A DNA stretch of 24,227 nucleotides from Deltaproteobacteria bacterium UBA7527 (GTDB lineage: Bacteria > Desulfobacterota > Syntrophorhabdia > Syntrophorhabdales > Syntrophorhabdaceae): assembly GCA_002478225.1 (NCBI GenBank), contig DLMV01000052.1, positions 6,120 to 30,346 of the forward strand, in the 5' to 3' direction. Positions 21,263 through 24,227 of this stretch are shown here, one piece after another. The notes below the pieces were generated by a model. It worked only from the letters and a program-made list of their open reading frames with translations. It did not search any database and was not told the DNA's origin. Positions within the stretch are counted from its first letter, which is position 1. Each line of letters opens with the position of its first letter. A program made the translations under genes and the position numbers.

Positions 21263-23170
21263 ATGGAAAGCGCCCGGTTACATCAAATATACAGAAGATT
21301 GCGGCAATTCTTCGCTGACGAGCGGGAGCTCTTCCTCGTCCAGTCGATCGAGGCGCAGGCGCTTCTGGTCTGCGAGGGAGATGCGGTCGTCGGGCGATAT
21401 GACGCCTCTACCTCCCGATTCGGCTGCGGCATCAGGGAGGGTTCACTCAAGACGCCGCCGGGAATCCATCGGATCAGAGAGAAGATCGGCGCAGGCGCCC
21501 CTGCCGGGCGCATCTTCAAAGACCGCATAGACACGGGCATCAACTGTGATCAGGGCCAGACCGGAGAGAACCTGGTGCTTACCCGCATCCTGACGATGGA
21601 AGGCTTAGAAGAGGGAATCAACAAAGGCAACGGAGTGGATTCTTATGAGCGCTGCATCTATATCCACGGCGCCAACAGGGAGGATCAGGTGGGCATGCCC
21701 TTGACGCACGGATGCATAGCGTTGAGAAATGATGATATCATCCGCCTCTTTGAGATCGTCAGGGAGGGTACGCTCGTATACATCGACCCTCCGCCCATGG
21801 CCATCGGCGAAAGGCCGTGCAGGAGTGTCCATTTTGCCGGCATCTTCGGAAGCGGCATGAGCGCACTCGCACAGTATCTGCGTTTCCAGGGGATCGGGGC
21901 CTCCGGTTCCGATCGTCTGCTCGGCAGTGACGGCACGGCCTCTATGCAGAGCATGCTCGAGGGACTCGGATGCACGATCGTCGGCCAGGATGGTTCAGGC
22001 GTCAGCGCAGATACCGATGCGGTCTGTGTCTCATCTGCAATAGAGGAATCAAACCCCGACATCGCCGCAGCCCACGCCTTAAGTATTCCCATCATGCACC
22101 GCTCCGATCTGCTTGCCTCGATCATCGCCTCGAAGAGGACGATCGCGGTGGCCGGTACAAGCGGCAAATCGACGGTAACGGCGATGATATTCGAGCTCCT
22201 GACGGCATGCGGGAAGTCGCCCTCGCTTGTAAGCGGCGCTCCCCTGCGAAGGCTCGAAAGACAGGGAATGATCGGCAATGCTTTCAGCGGCGCATCGGAT
22301 CTCCTGGTCGTTGAGGCCGACGAGAGCGATGGAACGCTGGTCAAATATTCTCCAGAGATTGCGGTTGTGCTTAATGTATCAAAGGACCACAGGGAGATCG
22401 AAGAGATACAGGGACTTTTTGCAACGCTCCTTTCGCGATCGAAATGGACCGCTGTCAACTCGGATGACCCGCTCCTTGCCGGCTTTCCGGCAACAGTGGG
22501 GTTTGGCCGGCACAATTCAGCATCGTGGCGACCGGACGATGAACAATTGCTGAAGACATCGGTCAAGCTTTTTCGCAATGGCATTGAATATCACCTGCCC
22601 CTTCCGGGAGCGCACAATCTTGAGAACCTGCGCGCGGCGCTCTGCGTCTGCGAACATCTGGGCTGCGAGGGGCCTGCACTTGCCGATGCTGTAAGGAATT
22701 TCGAAGGTGCGGCACGGCGCTTTGCAATGACCGTGACGGAACAGAACGTGTATGTGGTCGATGATTTTGCGCACAATCCGGTAAAGATAGCTGCTGCGGT
22801 GAGCGCCGCACGGGGTCTTTCAGACCGGGTTATCGCGGTATACCAGCCGCATGGGTTCGGCCCGACACGATTCCTGAAGGACGAATATATTGCAACCTTT
22901 CGGGCCATCTTCCGGCGGAACGACTCGCTCTATCTTTTGCCGATCTATTATGCGGGGGGCACCGCACAAAAAGATATCTCCTCGGAAGACATCATAGCGG
23001 GCCTGGGTCACGTGCCGTTCAATGCGCAGGCGGTAAAGGACCGCGATGAGCTGCTGGCCAGACTGAAGGCGGACGCGAGATCCGGCGATTGCGTTCTTGT
23101 CATGGGGGCGCGTGATCCGTCCCTGTCTTCCCTGGCAGCGAAAGCTGTGGACCTGTGGAGACAGGCGTGA
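21263..23170 (+). CDS. Fusion of a YkuD L,D-transpeptidase domain with a MurC/Mpl-like Mur ligase
   Basis: A single uninterrupted 635-residue frame. Residues about 22-175 form a YkuD domain: DASTSRFGCGIREGSLKTP, His135 in YIHG, and the catalytic THGC block with His149 and Cys151. After a linker of about 12 residues a full Mur ligase follows: FAGIFGSGMSALAQ (191-204, UDP-substrate Rossmann loop), P-loop AGTSGKST (297-304), VEADESDGT (350-358), NLENLRAAL (452-460), RRF (485-487), DDFAHNP (500-506) and YQPHGFGPTR (527-536). The Mur part is complete and MurC/Mpl-like, joining an amino acid or peptide to a UDP-MurNAc-type substrate using ATP. There is no signal peptide, so the YkuD domain should be cytoplasmic and may act as an L,D-carboxypeptidase or transpeptidase in muropeptide recycling (inference). 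GGAG nine bases upstream favours ATG 21263 over ATG 21248, which lacks a binding site. Confidence 0.88.
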   Translation: MESARLHQIYRRLRQFFADERELFLVQSIEAQALLVCEGDAVVGRYDASTSRFGCGIREGSLKTPPGIHRIREKIGAGAPAGRIFKDRIDTGINCDQGQTGENLVLTRILTMEGLEEGINKGNGVDSYERCIYIHGANREDQVGMPLTHGCIALRNDDIIRLFEIVREGTLVYIDPPPMAIGERPCRSVHFAGIFGSGMSALAQYLRFQGIGASGSDRLLGSDGTASMQSMLEGLGCTIVGQDGSGVSADTDAVCVSSAIEESNPDIAAAHALSIPIMHRSDLLASIIASKRTIAVAGTSGKSTVTAMIFELLTACGKSPSLVSGAPLRRLERQGMIGNAFSGASDLLVVEADESDGTLVKYSPEIAVVLNVSKDHREIEEIQGLFATLLSRSKWTAVNSDDPLLAGFPATVGFGRHNSASWRPDDEQLLKTSVKLFRNGIEYHLPLPGAHNLENLRAALCVCEHLGCEGPALADAVRNFEGAARRFAMTVTEQNVYVVDDFAHNPVKIAAAVSAARGLSDRVIAVYQPHGFGPTRFLKDEYIATFRAIFRRNDSLYLLPIYYAGGTAQKDISSEDIIAGLGHVPFNAQAVKDRDELLARLKADARSGDCVLVMGARDPSLSSLAAKAVDLWRQA

Positions 23171-23176
23171 TCATGT

Positions 23177-23710
23177 CTACGGACATACCAGCGCGGCAAG
23201 TTTTTCCAGCGGAGAGCCGGACGATGCGTACCCCCATTCCCTGTCCTTGCCGGTATTCCCGTAATCAAGGGTCTTGCCGTCTTTCCCTACCTCGAATATC
23301 TCAACGACGGCATATTCCGGTTTATCCTTGCCGCACCTGAACTCATAGAGGACGATCCTCTGGCCCAGCTGCTCAAGTCCTTCAGTAAAAAGGCCACTCT
23401 GCTTACGTAAGGCGATATAGGAATCCCTGCCTTTTTGCGAATAGGCAAGCTTGCCCCAGATCATTCTATTGTGCGTTGAGGTCTTTTTCGCGGTAAGGTT
23501 TTCGGCGTAGTAATGATCTCCGTCGCCGTCTGAGGCGTATTGCCGGACATCGCCTATTTCCGGCATTTTCGGGAACAACCCTTTTCTCGATGCTTCGAGG
23601 GATCTTTGCTGCTGGTAGGAGATGACAAGATATCCGATGATAATTACCGTTATGCCGACGGATATTCCGAACATTATTACATGGGAAAGGGACGGTTTTT
23701 TTCTCAGCAT
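23177..23710 (-). CDS. Membrane-anchored surface-adhesin-E-like domain protein
   Basis: A 177-residue protein with a short cationic N-terminus, one transmembrane segment (about residues 9-30, IMFGISVGITVIIIGYLVI) and an extracytoplasmic domain. The domain shows MIWGKLAYSQKGRDSY, then LYEFRCGKDKPEYAVVEIFEVGKDGK and a final EWGYASSGSPLEKLAALVC with two conserved cysteines that could pair. This pattern matches the small surface-adhesin protein E-like domain common in proteobacterial exported proteins, whose function is mostly unknown. It is convergent with the transpeptidase/ligase gene, with six bases between the stops. The ribosome binding site is weak (GAAGA) and lies within inverted repeats that include the start codon. 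Confidence 0.7.
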   Translation of the reverse strand: MLRKKPSLSHVIMFGISVGITVIIIGYLVISYQQQRSLEASRKGLFPKMPEIGDVRQYASDGDGDHYYAENLTAKKTSTHNRMIWGKLAYSQKGRDSYIALRKQSGLFTEGLEQLGQRIVLYEFRCGKDKPEYAVVEIFEVGKDGKTLDYGNTGKDREWGYASSGSPLEKLAALVCP

Positions 23711-23749
23711 GTTATCTTCATCGCAGAGGGTTATTCAAATAGATAACAT
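23709..23749 (-). promoter_or_regulatory. Competing inverted repeats around the start of the adhesin-E-like gene
   Basis: GATAACAT (23742-23749) is the exact complement of ATGTTATC (23709-23716), which contains the start codon at 23710. The inner part of the same right arm (ATAAC, 23743-23747) can instead pair with GTTAT at 23730-23734. In a minus-strand transcript the two hairpins exclude each other, and the longer one hides the start codon. A DNA operator is an alternative reading. Confidence 0.3.
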
Positions 23750-23906
23750 TAAAAGAGGCCACCTTTCAAGTGAACCGATCCGGCTCGGTCCTTGACAGGG
23801 GTGCAGGATTGCGCGACGCCCTTTCACAATGGTCCAACGGAATTTGCCGGAGTGCTGTACTGCCTTATCCTCCGGAAACAGCCGGCTGCCTGATCAGGAA
23901 TGCATG

Positions 23907-24227
23907 TCAGATCTTCAGTGTCAGGTTGATCATATTTCCACCGGCAAAGCCCATCTTCTCAAAGAACTTGAGGAGGTCCCTCTGCTTCCTGTCCACAAAC
24001 ACGTAGATGGTGTCGATGCCGATCTTTTTAAATACGGAGTAAATTGATTTGAACAGGAGCTGGGATATGCCTTTTCCCTGCCACTCTTTCGCTACCCCGA
24101 TGGTGTCGATGCATCCGAAGTTCTCCGGGATGCCGAACTCCCGATCGCTTGCCTTGCCGAGGATGAAGCCGATCACCTTGCCATCGATCTCCGCTGCCAG
24201 CGATGGAATGTCCGATCCTTCTATACT
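23907..24227 (-). CDS. GNAT family N-acetyltransferase, C-terminal part (5' end outside window)
   Basis: The frame is open to the right edge; 106 residues are visible. They show the GNAT core: LAAEIDGKVIGFILG (strands 2-3), IDTIGVAKEWQGKGIS with the acetyl-CoA pyrophosphate loop QGKGIS, and VFVDRKQRDLLKFFEKMGF, the usual helix before the last strands. It would transfer an acetyl group from acetyl-CoA to an unknown amine. The missing part is probably 40-60 residues. The 196 bases between its stop and the adhesin-E-like gene contain only the inverted repeats described there. Confidence 0.85.
   Translation of the reverse strand, partial: SIEGSDIPSLAAEIDGKVIGFILGKASDREFGIPENFGCIDTIGVAKEWQGKGISQLLFKSIYSVFKKIGIDTIYVFVDRKQRDLLKFFEKMGFAGGNMINLTLKI

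Noticed and set aside
21685..22584. 299-codon minus-strand frame
   Set aside because: Antisense to the YkuD/Mur ligase fusion, which shows all expected motifs.

Overview
The window looks like chromosome from a diderm bacterium of fairly high but uneven GC content. Evidence for a diderm is a lipobox lipoprotein, a Tat-like secreted DUF3108 protein, a LivJ-type binding protein and Gram-negative-style ribosome binding sites. The mix of genes (ADP-forming acyl-CoA ligase/GNAT fusion, LivJ-type binding protein, DUF2779 nuclease, sirtuin, many gene remnants) and the short GGATACTTGATGC-type intergenic repeats would fit an anaerobic Desulfobacterota or Nitrospirota-like lineage. That placement is an impression and was not tested. 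No rRNA, tRNA, complete IS element or CRISPR array was seen.

Left region (1-8870) is a defence-type island on the plus strand. It holds the C-terminal part of an AAA_13/SMC-like ATPase cut by the window edge, a 1019-residue DUF1156 adenine-type DNA methylase with a Zn-ribbon-like insert, and a 920-residue DUF499 P-loop ATPase. The methylase/DUF499 pair is the core of predicted helicase-methylase-ATPase (Hma-type) defence sets; no helicase is visible here. The island decays on its right into a NERD-domain remnant with an apparent internal deletion, a DUF4143 fragment lacking its ATPase half, and a third unrecognised fragment.

Middle region (8871-13308) has a Tat-like exported DUF3108 protein and a class IV (SIRT6/7-like) sirtuin on the minus strand. 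A small winged-helix-like protein, a WYL-domain regulator and an ARPP-1 protein follow on the plus strand. A broken ADP-ribosylglycohydrolase lies further right (19495), so NAD+/ADP-ribose related families recur loosely in this window.

A compact plus-strand operon follows (13421-17591). It runs from an extended -10 promoter through a 59-codon small ORF starting at TTG and a DUF2779 protein (Cas4-like Fe-S nuclease region fused to a DnaQ-like exonuclease) to an acyl-CoA ligase/GNAT fusion whose ATP-grasp core is largely missing. Next come an orphan LivJ-type binding protein and a secreted pentapeptide-repeat protein.

Right region (19495-24227) contains the ADP-ribosylglycohydrolase remnant, a lipoprotein, and a toxin-antitoxin locus with an intact antitoxin, a wrecked RelE/HigB-like toxin and an intact promoter/operator. 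Thirty bases after the antitoxin is the most unusual gene of the window: one uninterrupted frame that joins a YkuD L,D-transpeptidase domain to a complete MurC/Mpl-like Mur ligase without a signal peptide, suggesting a cytoplasmic cell-wall recycling enzyme. The window ends with a membrane-anchored surface-adhesin-E-like protein, preceded by mutually exclusive inverted repeats around its start codon, and a partial GNAT acetyltransferase.
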